This document shows, piece after piece, positions 1 through 9,043 of a stretch of DNA of 64,000 nucleotides. Source of the DNA: RBG-16-64-13 sp963718375 (GTDB lineage: Bacteria; Actinomycetota; Thermoleophilia; RBG-16-64-13); assembly GCA_963718375.1 (NCBI GenBank), contig CAVQZD010000005.1, forward strand, positions 310,001-374,000, given 5' to 3'. The notes under the pieces were generated by a model. It ran no database searches, was not told the DNA's origin, and worked only from the letters and a program-made list of their open reading frames with translations. Both the position numbers and the translations under genes were made by a program. Every line of letters begins with the position of its first letter. Position 1 is the stretch's first letter.

Positions 1-120
1 GGTAGATCAGGCAATGCAAACGGCATGACGGCCTCCTCGTCTTTCACGTATCGCTGGCATGCACGTACCCCGCTGCTCTACACCGCCAAACCTCGGCGGA
101 CGGCTGCGGCCGGATATGGC

Positions 121-150
121 AGAGGCTCCTTCCTTTCGGAGGGAGCCTCT
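121..150 (-). terminator. Stem-loop just after RNase P RNA, probable terminator
   Basis: A perfect 9-bp inverted repeat (AGAGGCTCC / GGAGCCTCT) lies directly 3' of the RNase P RNA. No long U-tract follows on the minus strand, so it could be an RNA-end stabiliser rather than a strong intrinsic terminator. Positions 1-120 beyond it show no gene that I can support. Confidence 0.5.
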
Positions 151-152
151 GC

Positions 153-524
153 GGTAGCAGCCCTGTAAGCCGGATTCTGTCCCGTGGGCCAGGCCCACTT
201 GGGTAGCCATCTATCTCCGACCGCCCGTTACCGGACGGCTCGTGCGGCCAACCCGGAGGCATCAGGCGAGCAGCCTTCGAACGCCTCTCTATTCGGCCTT
301 GCACCGGGTGGGGCTTGCCAGGCCGCCGTGTCACCACGACGCCGGTGCGCTCTTACCGCACCTTTTCACCGTTGCAGCCGGACGAACCGGCGTGCTGTGT
401 ATTTTCTGTGGCGCTTTCCCTGGGGTTTCCCCCGCTGGACGTTATCCAGCACCCTGCTCTGTGGTGTCCGGACTTTCCTCGAATCAGCGCCTGAACGCTG
501 ACCCGCGGCTACCCAGGCTGCACC
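153..524 (-). ncRNA. rnpB: RNase P RNA (bacterial class A)
   Basis: This is the catalytic RNA subunit of RNase P, which cleaves the 5' leader from pre-tRNAs. Read on the minus strand it has the universal 5' block GAGGAAAGTCCGGAC (about 471-485) and the 3' block ACAGAATCCGGCTTA (about 167-181). The ends pair as helix P1: GGTGCAGCCTG at 514-524 with CAGGGCTGCTACC at 153-165. The length of about 370 nt fits class A. It lies only about 15 nt downstream of the oppF stop on the same strand. Exact ends are inferred from the P1 pairing. Confidence 0.95.
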
Positions 525-527
525 CGG

Positions 528-533
528 AGTATA
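528..533 (-). promoter_or_regulatory. Candidate -10 element for rnpB
   Basis: TATACT on the minus strand ends about 3-7 nt before the P1 helix of RNase P RNA, which places initiation close to the mature 5' end. No clear -35 hexamer is visible; that region would lie within the 3' end of oppF. Assignment is by position and -10 similarity only. Confidence 0.4.
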
Positions 534-539
534 CCCCTT

Positions 540-1577
540 CTAAGCCTTGTCACCCTCATGCAACTGTCTCGTAAGCCCGGTGTGTTCAGGGATCGGAAAC
601 GCCTTGGCGAAGTGACATGCAGCACGCTGGCCGTCAGCGACCGCCTTGAGTTCCGGTTCTCGCTCTGCGCAAATCGGGAACTGCGCTATCGGGCAACGGG
701 TGTGGAAACGGCAACCTGTCGGCGGGTCAACGGGTGTCGGCGCATCGCCCTTCAGCACGATGCGATCGCGAGACCGCTGCTTCTCAGGGTCGGGCACCGG
801 CACCGCGGACAACAGCGACTGGGTGTAGGGGTGGTGAGGGCTGGTGTAGACCTCCTTCCACCCACCGATCTCCACTATCTTGCCGAGGTACATCACCGCG
901 ACCCTGTCGCAGATGTGCTTGATAACCGCCAAGTCATGGGCGATGAACAAGTACGTCAGCCCAAACTCGCGCTGCAACTCGTCGAGCAGATTGATGATCT
1001 GCGCCTGGACCGAGACGTCCAGCGCGGAGACAGGCTCGTCACACACGATCATCTTGGGCCTAAGCATCAACGCCCGCGCGATGCCGACACGCTGGCGTTG
1101 CCCTCCGGAGAACTCGTGGGGATACCGGTGGACGTGCTCAGGATTAAGCCCCACCACTGACAGCATCTCGCGACAACGAGCCTCCCGCTCCCGTCGGGTA
1201 CCGATGCCGTGGATCGCCAACGGCTCCGTCACGATCTCTCCAAACGTCATGCGCGGATTCAGAGAGGCATAGGGGTCCTGGAAGATGAACTGCATCTCGC
1301 GTCTGTAGGCTTTGAGCTGCTTCCCCTTGAGCTGGCCCACATCGGCGCCGCCAAACAGTATCTTGCCCGAAGTGGCCTCCAGGAGCCGGATGACGCACCG
1401 CCCTATGGTTGACTTGCCGCACCCGGATTCTCCCACCAGGCCCAGGGTCTCTCCTTCCTCGACCTCGAATGACACGTCGTCGACCGCCTTCACCGTCTTG
1501 CCAAACCGTGCGGTGATCAATCCCTGCCCCACCGGGAAGTGTTTGACCAGGTTATGGACCTCGATCAACCCCGCCAC
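540..1577 (-). CDS. oppF: Oligopeptide ABC transporter ATPase, OppF type
   Basis: One of two ATPases that power peptide import through OppBC at the cytoplasmic face. The 345 residues contain Walker A GESGCGKST at 49-57, the ABC signature FSGGQ at 156-160, and Walker B ending in D180-E181. A C-terminal oligopeptide/dipeptide extension follows residue 240, with four cysteines (289, 295, 303, 321) in the pattern known from Opp/Dpp ATPases, where it can hold an Fe-S cluster. It is the last gene of oppA-oppB-oppC-oppD-oppF, starting on the base after the oppD stop. Substrate (di- or oligopeptide, possibly nickel) cannot be told from sequence. Confidence 0.93.
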   Translation of the reverse strand: MAGLIEVHNLVKHFPVGQGLITARFGKTVKAVDDVSFEVEEGETLGLVGESGCGKSTIGRCVIRLLEATSGKILFGGADVGQLKGKQLKAYRREMQFIFQDPYASLNPRMTFGEIVTEPLAIHGIGTRREREARCREMLSVVGLNPEHVHRYPHEFSGGQRQRVGIARALMLRPKMIVCDEPVSALDVSVQAQIINLLDELQREFGLTYLFIAHDLAVIKHICDRVAVMYLGKIVEIGGWKEVYTSPHHPYTQSLLSAVPVPDPEKQRSRDRIVLKGDAPTPVDPPTGCRFHTRCPIAQFPICAEREPELKAVADGQRAACHFAKAFPIPEHTGLTRQLHEGDKA

Positions 1578-2594
1578 CTACGATCCCCTCGGCACGCACG
1601 TCTTGCTCTTGGCTACGAACTCCTGGTCATTCGAGAAGTGGCAAGACGCCCTGTGCCCTGGCTCGACCTCGAGCGCTGGAGGGACCTTCTCGCTGCAGAT
1701 AGGTTGCGCGAACGCGCACCTCGTTCTGAACGCGCATCCGCTCGGGACGTTGACCAGGCTAGGCGGTTGTCCACTGATGGGGCACAGCGTGCCCTTGTCG
1801 TCCAGGTCAAGCCGCGGAAGGCTGTCAAGCAGCCCCCATGTGTACGGATGCAGAGGACTATAGAACACGTCGCCCGCCTTGCCATACTCAACGGCTTTGC
1901 CTGCGTACATCACGAGGACGCTGTCCGCCATGTCGGCGACCACGCCCAGATCGTGGGTGATCATGATGATGGCCGAGTTGCTGGCGGCCTGGATCTCCTG
2001 CATCAGCTCGATTATCTGCGCCTGGATGGTGACATCCAGCGCGGTAGTAGGCTCGTCGGCGATGAGGATGTCGGGTGAGCAGGCCAGCGCACTGGCTATG
2101 ACAGCCCGCTGTCTCATGCCACCCGAGAACTCGTGTGGATAGTTGCGGGCGCGCTGCTTCGTCTCAGGTATCCCCACCCTTTCGAGCAGCTCTTCGACGG
2201 CCCTTGCCGCCTCCTTGCGCGACATGTTCTTATGCATGCGGAGCGACTCGCCCACCTGCCTGCCTATCCGGTACACGGGGTTAAGCGAAGTCATCGGATC
2301 CTGAAAGATCATTGCGATTTGATCGCCGCGCAACGACCTCAGCTGCTTCTCAGTCATCGCCAGGATGCTCTCACCGCGGAATCGGATGTCGCCGCCCACG
2401 ACCTTCCCCGGGGGTTCGGGTACCAGGCGCATGATCGAGAGCGCGGTGACAGACTTGCCCGAGCCAGACTCTCCGACCACGCCGAGGGTCTCGCCGGCCT
2501 CCAGCGTGAAGCTGACCCCGTCGACGGCTTTGACAACACCGTCTCGCGTGACGAAGTGCACACAGAGATCGTCGATCTCAAGAAGCGGTGCCAA
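1578..2594 (-). CDS. oppD: Oligopeptide ABC transporter ATPase, OppD type
   Basis: Second ATPase of the peptide importer. The 338 residues show Walker A GESGSGKSV at 41-49, the Q-loop FQDP near 97-100, signature FSGGM at 156-160, Walker B with D180-E181, and a C-terminal extension with Cys residues as in OppF. It abuts oppF without a gap and begins 3 nt after the oppC stop, so the two ATPases are almost certainly co-translated. OppD and OppF form the heterodimeric nucleotide-binding unit typical of this family. Confidence 0.93.
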   Translation of the reverse strand: MAPLLEIDDLCVHFVTRDGVVKAVDGVSFTLEAGETLGVVGESGSGKSVTALSIMRLVPEPPGKVVGGDIRFRGESILAMTEKQLRSLRGDQIAMIFQDPMTSLNPVYRIGRQVGESLRMHKNMSRKEAARAVEELLERVGIPETKQRARNYPHEFSGGMRQRAVIASALACSPDILIADEPTTALDVTIQAQIIELMQEIQAASNSAIIMITHDLGVVADMADSVLVMYAGKAVEYGKAGDVFYSPLHPYTWGLLDSLPRLDLDDKGTLCPISGQPPSLVNVPSGCAFRTRCAFAQPICSEKVPPALEVEPGHRASCHFSNDQEFVAKSKTCVPRGS

Positions 2595-2597
2595 GAG

Positions 2598-3485
2598 CTA
2601 CTCCTTCGATCTCACGTCGAGGGCGTCACGCAACCCGTCGCCCAGCAGGACGAAACCAAGCACAGTGCTGACACACGCCAGCCCCGGGAAAAGCATGAGC
2701 CATGGAGCGTTGAACATATAGCCCCGCGCATCCTGCAGCATATTCCCCCAGGATGGGTCTGGCGGCTGGACCCCGAATCCTAGGAAGCTCAGCCCAGCCT
2801 CCGCCAAGATGGCGCCCCCGACACTCATAGTGGCCAGTACGATGATCGGGGCCATTGCGTTGGGCATTATGTGCCGGAACACGATGCGGCTCGTCGATGC
2901 CCCGAGTGCCCGCCCCGCGTCTACGTACTCATTCTCTTTGACAGACAGGATAGAGCTCCGGAATACGCGCGCCATACTAGGCCACGCCAGCAGACCTATG
3001 GCCAGGAATAGATTCCACGTACCTTTGCCGAAGACGGCCAACAGAGTGATGGCGAACAAGATGTACGGAAAGGCTAGGAAGATGTCGGCTGTACGCATGA
3101 CCAAGCTGTCCCACCAACCGCCGGAGTAGCCTGCCAAAGCTCCCAAGCCCAGCCCGATGACGACCGAGATCATGACGGCGAACACACCCACCATCAGAGA
3201 AGCCCGGCCTCCGTATATGGTACGAGACAGCACGTCCCGGCCGAGTATATCCGTGCCGAACGGGTGCTCCCAACTTGGGGGCTGTAGCGACTCTTCTGCC
3301 ACAGTCTGGGTGTCTATGGCCACCGGGTCCCCAAAGAGCTGCGGGACCCAGAGGTCCGCCGAGACAACCACGACAGTCACTAGAAGCACCCACACGAGGC
3401 CGACCATGGCCAGCCTGTTCTTGCGCAACCTCCGCCACGCGTCTGCCCGCAGTGTGCGCCCCTTTGTTGGAGGAGGCTCGACCAT
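2598..3485 (-). CDS. oppC: Oligopeptide ABC transporter permease, OppC type
   Basis: Inner-membrane permease of the importer; about 295 residues with a hydrophilic N-terminal tail, one TM segment, a periplasmic stretch containing the GTDILGRD motif typical of OppC, then five TM segments with the EAA-type cytoplasmic loop (EYVDAGRALGAS). An upstream start at 3512 is possible, but the ATG at 3485 has a strong ribosome site (GAGGAGG, 7 nt upstream) and starts one base after the oppB stop, so I prefer it. Pairs with OppB to form the translocation channel. Confidence 0.92.
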   Translation of the reverse strand: MVEPPPTKGRTLRADAWRRLRKNRLAMVGLVWVLLVTVVVVSADLWVPQLFGDPVAIDTQTVAEESLQPPSWEHPFGTDILGRDVLSRTIYGGRASLMVGVFAVMISVVIGLGLGALAGYSGGWWDSLVMRTADIFLAFPYILFAITLLAVFGKGTWNLFLAIGLLAWPSMARVFRSSILSVKENEYVDAGRALGASTSRIVFRHIMPNAMAPIIVLATMSVGGAILAEAGLSFLGFGVQPPDPSWGNMLQDARGYMFNAPWLMLFPGLACVSTVLGFVLLGDGLRDALDVRSKE

Positions 3486-3486
3486 G

Positions 3487-4449
3487 CTATCTCCTCCTCG
3501 CGGTCCCGCCATAGCGTATGCGCGGGTCCAGGAACGCGTAGCTGACGTCGACAGCTAGATTTATGAGCATGACCAGGATGATGATCACCACGACGGCGCC
3601 CCGCACGACCGGCCAGTCTCGCATGTTGATGGCCTTGAAGATCTGAAACCCTATGCCCGGCCAGTTGAACACGACTTCGGTGATGACTGTGCCCCCGATC
3701 AACACCCCCAAGTCGATGGCCAGGAAGGTGACGACTGGGATCATCGCGTTCTTGAGCCCGTGTCTGCGTATCACCTGCCCCCGGGACAGACCCTTCGCCG
3801 CTGCGGTGCGCATGTAGTCCTGTCCCATGACTTCGAGCAACTGGCTCCGCACGATCCGCGCCGCGTAAGCGGTAGAGACCGCGGCAAGCGTGATCGCGGG
3901 CAGAACGTAATGCATCCACGTCGGATAACGGTTGGACGACATGTTGGAGACGGGCAGCCAGCCGAGCTTGACCCCGAACACATACTGCAAGAGCATCCCC
4001 AGCCAGAATACCGGCATAGCCACGAGCACAGCCGTGCTGAGCGTGACCAGTATGTCCCAGAATGAGTACCTTTTCACAGCGGAGACTATGCCGACGATCA
4101 ATCCGAAGAAGGCCTCAATGAGTACCGCAACCACGGCCAACTTGATCGTGTTGGGAAAGTAGTCCGCCAAGATGTCGGTGACCGGCCTACCGACCTGATA
4201 CGACCTGCCCAGGTCTCCGTGGAACACATCGTTCATCCACTTTCCGTACTGGTACCACACGGGCTTGTCCAGCGCGTTCTCCTCAACGATCTGCTCGTAG
4301 AGAGCCGGAGTGATAGCCCGCTCACCGGTGATCAGTTTGACGGGATCGCCGGGAAGCACCCCGGGGGCACTCAGGATGAAGAGCAGGATGGTCACCCCGA
4401 TGAACACGGGGATCATCTGCAATATGCGTCTTCCGATATAGATCAACAT
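3487..4449 (-). CDS. oppB: Oligopeptide ABC transporter permease, OppB type
   Basis: Permease subunit of 320 residues. The N-terminal segment begins with a TM helix after YIGRRILQ, the family hallmark, followed by the extracytoplasmic region with the PGDP motif and five further TM segments; the EAA loop (DYMRTAAAKGLS) contacts the ATPases. It is downstream of oppA after about 140 nt that contain a stable hairpin, and is directly followed by oppC. Together with oppC it forms the membrane pore. Confidence 0.92.
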   Translation of the reverse strand: MLIYIGRRILQMIPVFIGVTILLFILSAPGVLPGDPVKLITGERAITPALYEQIVEENALDKPVWYQYGKWMNDVFHGDLGRSYQVGRPVTDILADYFPNTIKLAVVAVLIEAFFGLIVGIVSAVKRYSFWDILVTLSTAVLVAMPVFWLGMLLQYVFGVKLGWLPVSNMSSNRYPTWMHYVLPAITLAAVSTAYAARIVRSQLLEVMGQDYMRTAAAKGLSRGQVIRRHGLKNAMIPVVTFLAIDLGVLIGGTVITEVVFNWPGIGFQIFKAINMRDWPVVRGAVVVIIILVMLINLAVDVSYAFLDPRIRYGGTARRR

Positions 4450-4498
4450 CGCGCGTCAGAAAGCTCGGGCTTCCTTAGGCTTTCGGTCGGGCTGGATT

Positions 4499-4538
4499 CC
4501 GGCAGCGGGCCGCCCCACCAGGGGCGACCCGCTGCCGG
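4499..4538 (-). other. Stable hairpin between oppA and oppB
   Basis: A long inverted repeat, CCGGCAGCGGG-x-CGCCCC with its complement GGGGCG-x-CCCGCTGCCGG, lies in the oppA-oppB gap. No U-tract follows. Such hairpins after binding-protein genes commonly stabilise the upstream message or attenuate readthrough, giving more binding protein than permease; that role is inference here. Confidence 0.55.
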
Positions 4539-4587
4539 TCAATCACCTGCTGGGCCGCTAGTCCTCACCTGGCCGCGACGCCGCATA

Positions 4588-6249
4588 TCATTGCGCGGAC
4601 TCAGTGATCCAGCAGTGTGTGTAGTCCAAAAGACCCATCGCACTGTAGACCAAGTTGTTCACCCGGTCAGAGCACACCTGACCGTGCCGGCCGAACATGA
4701 TGGGGATGACAGGGACGTCGGCCTGAATGACCTCGTTGATCTCCTGCCACTTGGCGATGCGTGCGGCCGTATCGGTGGTGGCTCGGGCTTCCGTCATCAT
4801 GGCGTCGACCTCAGGGTTCTTATACCCGGAGAAGTTGTTCGCGCTCTCGCTATAGAACGTCGAGAACATGAAGTTGTCGAAGATCGGGTAGTCGGCAGTC
4901 CAACTCAAGGGGCCGATCTGATATTCGCCCGCTTGGAGCTTCTCCAGGTAGGCGGCCCCCTCAGTGTATTCCTGCTCACAGCTCAGGCCGAGCGCCTCAA
5001 GATCGGACTGGACCAAGTTCCAGACCTCTACGGAACCCCCGCCTGTCGCGGCCGACAGGGTGATCTCGGGTGCCCCCGCGCCGTCGGGATAGCCGGCGTC
5101 AGCGAGATACTGCTTGGCAGCCTCAAGATCGTACTTGCTGTACTCCCACGTTCCTGGTTCGTACCCCAGTACACCATTCGGTACGAAGTTGTCAGCGGGA
5201 GCGCGTGTGCCTTCCATCACGACGTCACATATCGTCTCCCGGTTGATCGCCAGTGAGATCGCCTTGCGCAAGTCGAGATTCGACATGCCCCCGTCTTCCA
5301 CATTGACGGACAGGTAATAGGTGGCCAACTCGTCGCCCAGAAGCGTCTGCTTGCCCGGGTCGGCGGTATATCCGTCCTCACTCTGGCCGTACTTCGCAAC
5401 GGTACTCTCGATCTGCCCAAGGGGGATCTGAGCAAAGTCAAGGTTGCCCGCCTCGAACTCCAAGAACGCGGCAGCCGGATCGACGTAGATCATGAAATCC
5501 ACGCCATCGATGTTCGGTACCTCACCGTAGTAGTCCGCGAACTCCACCACGCTGATCTTCTGGTTGTGCTCCCACTTGGTACCGGGAGCCACCATGAAGG
5601 GGCCGTTGCCGACGGGAGCCTCTGCGAAGGCATCCTGGCCCATCTCCTCAACTACTGCCTGCGGGACGGGAGCGAGGGTCTGGTGGCCGACCACGTACTC
5701 GAAGTCACCATACGAGTACTCGAGGGTGACCTCGAGCGTGTTGTCATCTATCGCCTTGACACCCTCAAGCTCGGTGGCCGTGCCCTCCTGCATGGCCTGC
5801 CAGCCCTTGACGGGCTCCAGATGCCACGAGACGCTGGACTCGTTTGCCGGGTCGCTCAGCCGGTTCCAAGCATAGACGAAGTCCTGGGCAGTGACGGGTG
5901 AGCCGTCGTGGAACTTGGCGTTCGGGTCAAGGTAGAAGGTCCACACGGTGGCGTCCTCGTTGGCCTCCCAGCTCTCTGCCGCCGCCGGGATGAGTTCGCC
6001 GGTAAGGGCATCATAAGCTGCCAGCCCATCGAACAGAGCGTCACCGACCTTCACGCCCTCGGACTCTCCCAGGTCGAGTGGCTCGATAGAGACCGGCTCG
6101 TTGATGTACACGCTCAGCGTACCGCCGGGGACCGCGCCCTCGTCACCTACGATGCCTACTCCGGAGCCGCCTCCGCAGGCCACCACCCCGAACACCGCCC
6201 CGGTCAACGCAAGTGCGACCAATAGGGCAACCCACACGCATCTCTTCAT
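4588..6249 (-). CDS. oppA: Peptide ABC transporter substrate-binding lipoprotein (family 5)
   Basis: Extracytoplasmic receptor of the Opp importer. The 553 residues start with a Lys/Arg N-region, a hydrophobic stretch and a lipobox ending V-V-A-C25, so the mature protein should be lipid-anchored through Cys25. The rest matches family-5 solute-binding proteins: an early PLDLGES segment, NAKFHDGSPVTAQDFVYAWN near residues 110-130, and the C-terminal hinge pattern. A Shine-Dalgarno sequence AAGGAGG lies about 12 nt before the ATG. It heads the operon. Ligand is unknown; overall length and motifs fit oligopeptide binding. Confidence 0.9.
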   Translation of the reverse strand: MKRCVWVALLVALALTGAVFGVVACGGGSGVGIVGDEGAVPGGTLSVYINEPVSIEPLDLGESEGVKVGDALFDGLAAYDALTGELIPAAAESWEANEDATVWTFYLDPNAKFHDGSPVTAQDFVYAWNRLSDPANESSVSWHLEPVKGWQAMQEGTATELEGVKAIDDNTLEVTLEYSYGDFEYVVGHQTLAPVPQAVVEEMGQDAFAEAPVGNGPFMVAPGTKWEHNQKISVVEFADYYGEVPNIDGVDFMIYVDPAAAFLEFEAGNLDFAQIPLGQIESTVAKYGQSEDGYTADPGKQTLLGDELATYYLSVNVEDGGMSNLDLRKAISLAINRETICDVVMEGTRAPADNFVPNGVLGYEPGTWEYSKYDLEAAKQYLADAGYPDGAGAPEITLSAATGGGSVEVWNLVQSDLEALGLSCEQEYTEGAAYLEKLQAGEYQIGPLSWTADYPIFDNFMFSTFYSESANNFSGYKNPEVDAMMTEARATTDTAARIAKWQEINEVIQADVPVIPIMFGRHGQVCSDRVNNLVYSAMGLLDYTHCWITESAQ

Positions 6250-6369
6250 TCTCCGAATCCCCCTCCTTCGCCCTGTTGAACCTTCGCCCCCACACTTCCA
6301 ACAGACCTACTCGTGCCCTAGACCGCTCTCGTGGTCCACGACCTGATTCGAAGAGACAGCCCTAAAGCC

Positions 6370-6606
6370 TTAGAGGAGATACACCAGACCGATCGTCAAT
6401 CCGACCCACACAAGAGCGCATGCCACGGTGAGCCGGTCCAAGTTCTTCTGGACCACACCCCCGCCACCGATGGATCCGCCACCGCCGAACATGCTCGACA
6501 GCCCAGCGTCCTTACCAGAGTGCATGAATATCAAGATAACCGTACTGACCCCGAACAGGGTATCCAGGATCACAAGTATGTACTTAGCAGCCGTCAACTG
6601 ACTCAT
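6370..6606 (-). CDS. secG: Preprotein translocase subunit SecG
   Basis: Small auxiliary subunit of the SecYEG channel. The 78 residues form two TM helices (about 8-27 and 57-77) separated by a glycine-rich loop (SMFGGGGSIGGGG) that is diagnostic of SecG. It follows gpmI of the glycolytic gene run, an arrangement seen in many Gram-positive-type genomes. A separate promoter may lie in the A+T-rich 108-nt gap upstream. The oppA start is 120 nt downstream. Confidence 0.93.
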   Translation of the reverse strand: MSQLTAAKYILVILDTLFGVSTVILIFMHSGKDAGLSSMFGGGGSIGGGGVVQKNLDRLTVACALVWVGLTIGLVYLL

Positions 6607-6645
6607 TCCCTTCGTTGCCCATGACTTGCCTTCAGATATCTGCCT

Positions 6646-6677
6646 ATTGTAAACCCAAAACCTCTACTTAATGTCAA
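6646..6677 (-). promoter_or_regulatory. Possible secG promoter
   Basis: On the minus strand a perfect TTGACA (6672-6677) and a TACAAT (6646-6651) occur in an A+T-rich gap before secG. Their 20-nt spacing is longer than the usual 16-18 nt, so either the pair is weak or only one element is used. Confidence 0.35.
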
Positions 6678-6714
6678 TCCTTTCTTCAGTGAGCAGAATG
6701 ACCGGCCGGCGCAC

Positions 6715-8250
6715 CTAGCACAGGGCTCGCCCTGTCATCTCTGCAGGCGCCGCGATCCCCAAGAAGCACAGCAGCGTCGGAGCCACATCTGCGAGACCAG
6801 CGCCCTCACGCAAAGTGACATCTGGGTCGAGCACCACCAGGGGCACTTTGCCGGTGCTGTGAGCAGTATTCATCGCGCCATCGGGCTCTAGCATGCGCTC
6901 CGCGTTGCCGTGGTCCGCCGTCACCATCACCTTCGCACCCACCGTTGCCAGCACCTCGAGCACTTCCCCCAGGCAGTGGTCCACGTGGCCCACCGCTTCG
7001 ACCGTCGCCGCGATGTTGCCCGTGTGTCCGACCATGTCCGTGTTGGCGAAGTTCAGTACTACGAAGTCCGGAGGGTCCGAGGTCATGATCTCTCTGAACG
7101 CCGCGACTATCCCGTAGGCGCTCATGGCCGGCTTCTCGTCGTATGTCGCCACCTCCTTCGGAGAGGGCACCAGCTCTCGCCGCTCTCCCGCAAACGCCTG
7201 TTCTACGCCGCCGTTGAAGAAGAACGTCACGTGCGCGTACTTCTCCGTTTCGGCGATGTGGAGTTGCGTCAGGCCTGCATCACTGATGACTTCAGCCAGC
7301 ACGTTGCGGGGCTCCTCCTTCGGGAACGCCACTGCCAGGCCTAGAGACTCCTCGTACTCGGTCATGCCGACGAAGTCGATGTCAGGTCGAGGTCCTTGTC
7401 TGTCGAAACCCGCGAACTCGTCCTGGGTGAGAGCAGCCGTGAGCTCCCGTGCGCGATCCGGTCTGAAGTTGAAGAAGATGACCCCGTCGCCATCAGCGAT
7501 ACGCGAGGCCGGGCCCGAGGCGGTCACCGTCGGGCGCACGAATTCGTCTGTCTCGCCCCGCGCGTAGGACTCGTCCACCGCCTGCAATGCGTCCGAAGCG
7601 CTGAGACCCTCGCCCCTCACCAAGGCGTCGTACGCCAGCTTCACTCTATCCCAGCGTTTGTCACGATCCATCGCGTAGTAGCGCCCAGAAACGGTCGCGA
7701 TCTCACCAAGCGCCATCCCAGTCATGTACGACTGCAGCCCGCCCACATACTTCTGCCCCGCATGCGGAGAAGTATCGCGACCGTCCATGAAGGCATGCAC
7801 CGAGACCCGGACCACACCGCGCCTCCTAGCCATCTCTATCAGCGCCTCCAGATGCCCGAGGTCGGAGTGGACACCCGCGTCCGATAGCAGCCCCATCAGG
7901 TGCAGACTGCTCCCCCGCTCCCGCACGCCGTCCATCAGACCGGTCAAGACGGAGTTGGCGAAGAAACTGCCATCCGCGATGGCACGGTTGATGCGAGACA
8001 GATCCTGATAGATGATCCGGCCCGAACCAAGGGTCAGGTGACCGACCTCCGAGTTGCCCATGATCCCAGGCGGCAGACCCACTGCCTCGCCGCTGGCTTC
8101 CAGCATAACGTGGGGATACTGCTCCCACAATCTGTCCCATACCGGCGTATCTGCAAGTGCTATTGCATTTCCCGGCCCAGGGGTGGCGCATCCCCACCCA
8201 TCGAGGATGATGAGCGCGGCGCGGCGCTTCGGTCTGCCGTCAGCTGTCAC
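6715..8250 (-). CDS. gpmI: 2,3-bisphosphoglycerate-independent phosphoglycerate mutase
   Basis: Interconverts 3- and 2-phosphoglycerate in lower glycolysis, using two metal ions and a phosphoserine intermediate. The 511 residues carry the metal ligand motif LDGWG (D17), the active-site serine in GNSEVGH (S67), DGRDTSP near residue 155 and the C-terminal ADHGNAE metal site, all as in the alkaline-phosphatase superfamily enzyme. Its start overlaps the tpiA stop by four bases (ATGA), so it is translationally coupled in gap-pgk-tpiA-gpmI. Length is standard. Confidence 0.96.
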   Translation of the reverse strand: MTADGRPKRRAALIILDGWGCATPGPGNAIALADTPVWDRLWEQYPHVMLEASGEAVGLPPGIMGNSEVGHLTLGSGRIIYQDLSRINRAIADGSFFANSVLTGLMDGVRERGSSLHLMGLLSDAGVHSDLGHLEALIEMARRRGVVRVSVHAFMDGRDTSPHAGQKYVGGLQSYMTGMALGEIATVSGRYYAMDRDKRWDRVKLAYDALVRGEGLSASDALQAVDESYARGETDEFVRPTVTASGPASRIADGDGVIFFNFRPDRARELTAALTQDEFAGFDRQGPRPDIDFVGMTEYEESLGLAVAFPKEEPRNVLAEVISDAGLTQLHIAETEKYAHVTFFFNGGVEQAFAGERRELVPSPKEVATYDEKPAMSAYGIVAAFREIMTSDPPDFVVLNFANTDMVGHTGNIAATVEAVGHVDHCLGEVLEVLATVGAKVMVTADHGNAERMLEPDGAMNTAHSTGKVPLVVLDPDVTLREGAGLADVAPTLLCFLGIAAPAEMTGRALC

Positions 8251-9038
8251 GACCCCGAGGGCTTCTGGTATGCGACTATGCGGGCGAACGACTCCGTCTT
8301 GAGGCTCGCCCCCCCGACCAACGCGCCGTCGATGTCCGGCTCGGCCATCAGTTCATCGACGTTGTCGGGCGTGACGCTGCCGCCATACAGCACCCGTACC
8401 CGCGCCGCCGCCTCCGCACCCAAGGCCTCCGCCACCTGCCTGCGCACGAAGGCGATAGCATCTTGAGCCACCTTTGGCGTAGCGGTCTTGCCGGTGCCGA
8501 TGGCCCAGATAGGCTCGTACGCGATGCTCAACCTCTCGGCGTGTTCCGCCGACGCCAAGGCGAGACCAGCCGGCACTTGCCGCGCCAGCACTCGCTCGGT
8601 GAGATCGCCTTCACGCTCATCCTCTCTCTCGCCCACGCACATTATGGCGAGCATGCCGGCCTCCATCAGTGCGCCCACCTTCTTGGCCACGTCATCGTCA
8701 GTCTCGCCGAAATGCCCTCGCCTCTCGGAGTGTCCGACTATGGCACCCTCCACTCCTAGGGCGCTCAGCATGCCTGTCGACACTTCGCCGGTGTAGGCGC
8801 CTTCGGACTCCCAGAAGACATCCTGCGCCACCACCTTGATAGGCGAACCTTCCGCGGCCTTCACCGCTTCCGCCAAGCCGGTGAAAGGCGGTGCGACCAA
8901 CACCTCCCGGCCGTCGACCCGACCCAGGGCCATCGCCAACTCCTGGATGAACGCCGCTCCTTCAGCACTGGTCTTATGCATCTTCCAGTTCCCGGCGATG
9001 AGTGGAAGACGCTCGGGCATCGCCTGGGAGCTAGACAT
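8247..9038 (-). CDS. tpiA: Triose-phosphate isomerase
   Basis: Interconverts dihydroxyacetone phosphate and glyceraldehyde 3-phosphate. The 263-residue protein has GNWKMHK with N17 and K19, catalytic His103 in VGHSERR, catalytic Glu175 in YEPIWAIGTG, and the phosphate-gripping GGSVTPDN loop near residue 220. GGGAG about 8 nt before the ATG supports the start at 9038. It begins 5 nt after the pgk stop and overlaps gpmI by 4 nt. Confidence 0.96.
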   Translation of the reverse strand: MSSSQAMPERLPLIAGNWKMHKTSAEGAAFIQELAMALGRVDGREVLVAPPFTGLAEAVKAAEGSPIKVVAQDVFWESEGAYTGEVSTGMLSALGVEGAIVGHSERRGHFGETDDDVAKKVGALMEAGMLAIMCVGEREDEREGDLTERVLARQVPAGLALASAEHAERLSIAYEPIWAIGTGKTATPKVAQDAIAFVRRQVAEALGAEAAARVRVLYGGSVTPDNVDELMAEPDIDGALVGGASLKTESFARIVAYQKPSGS

Positions 9039-9043
9039 GGCGC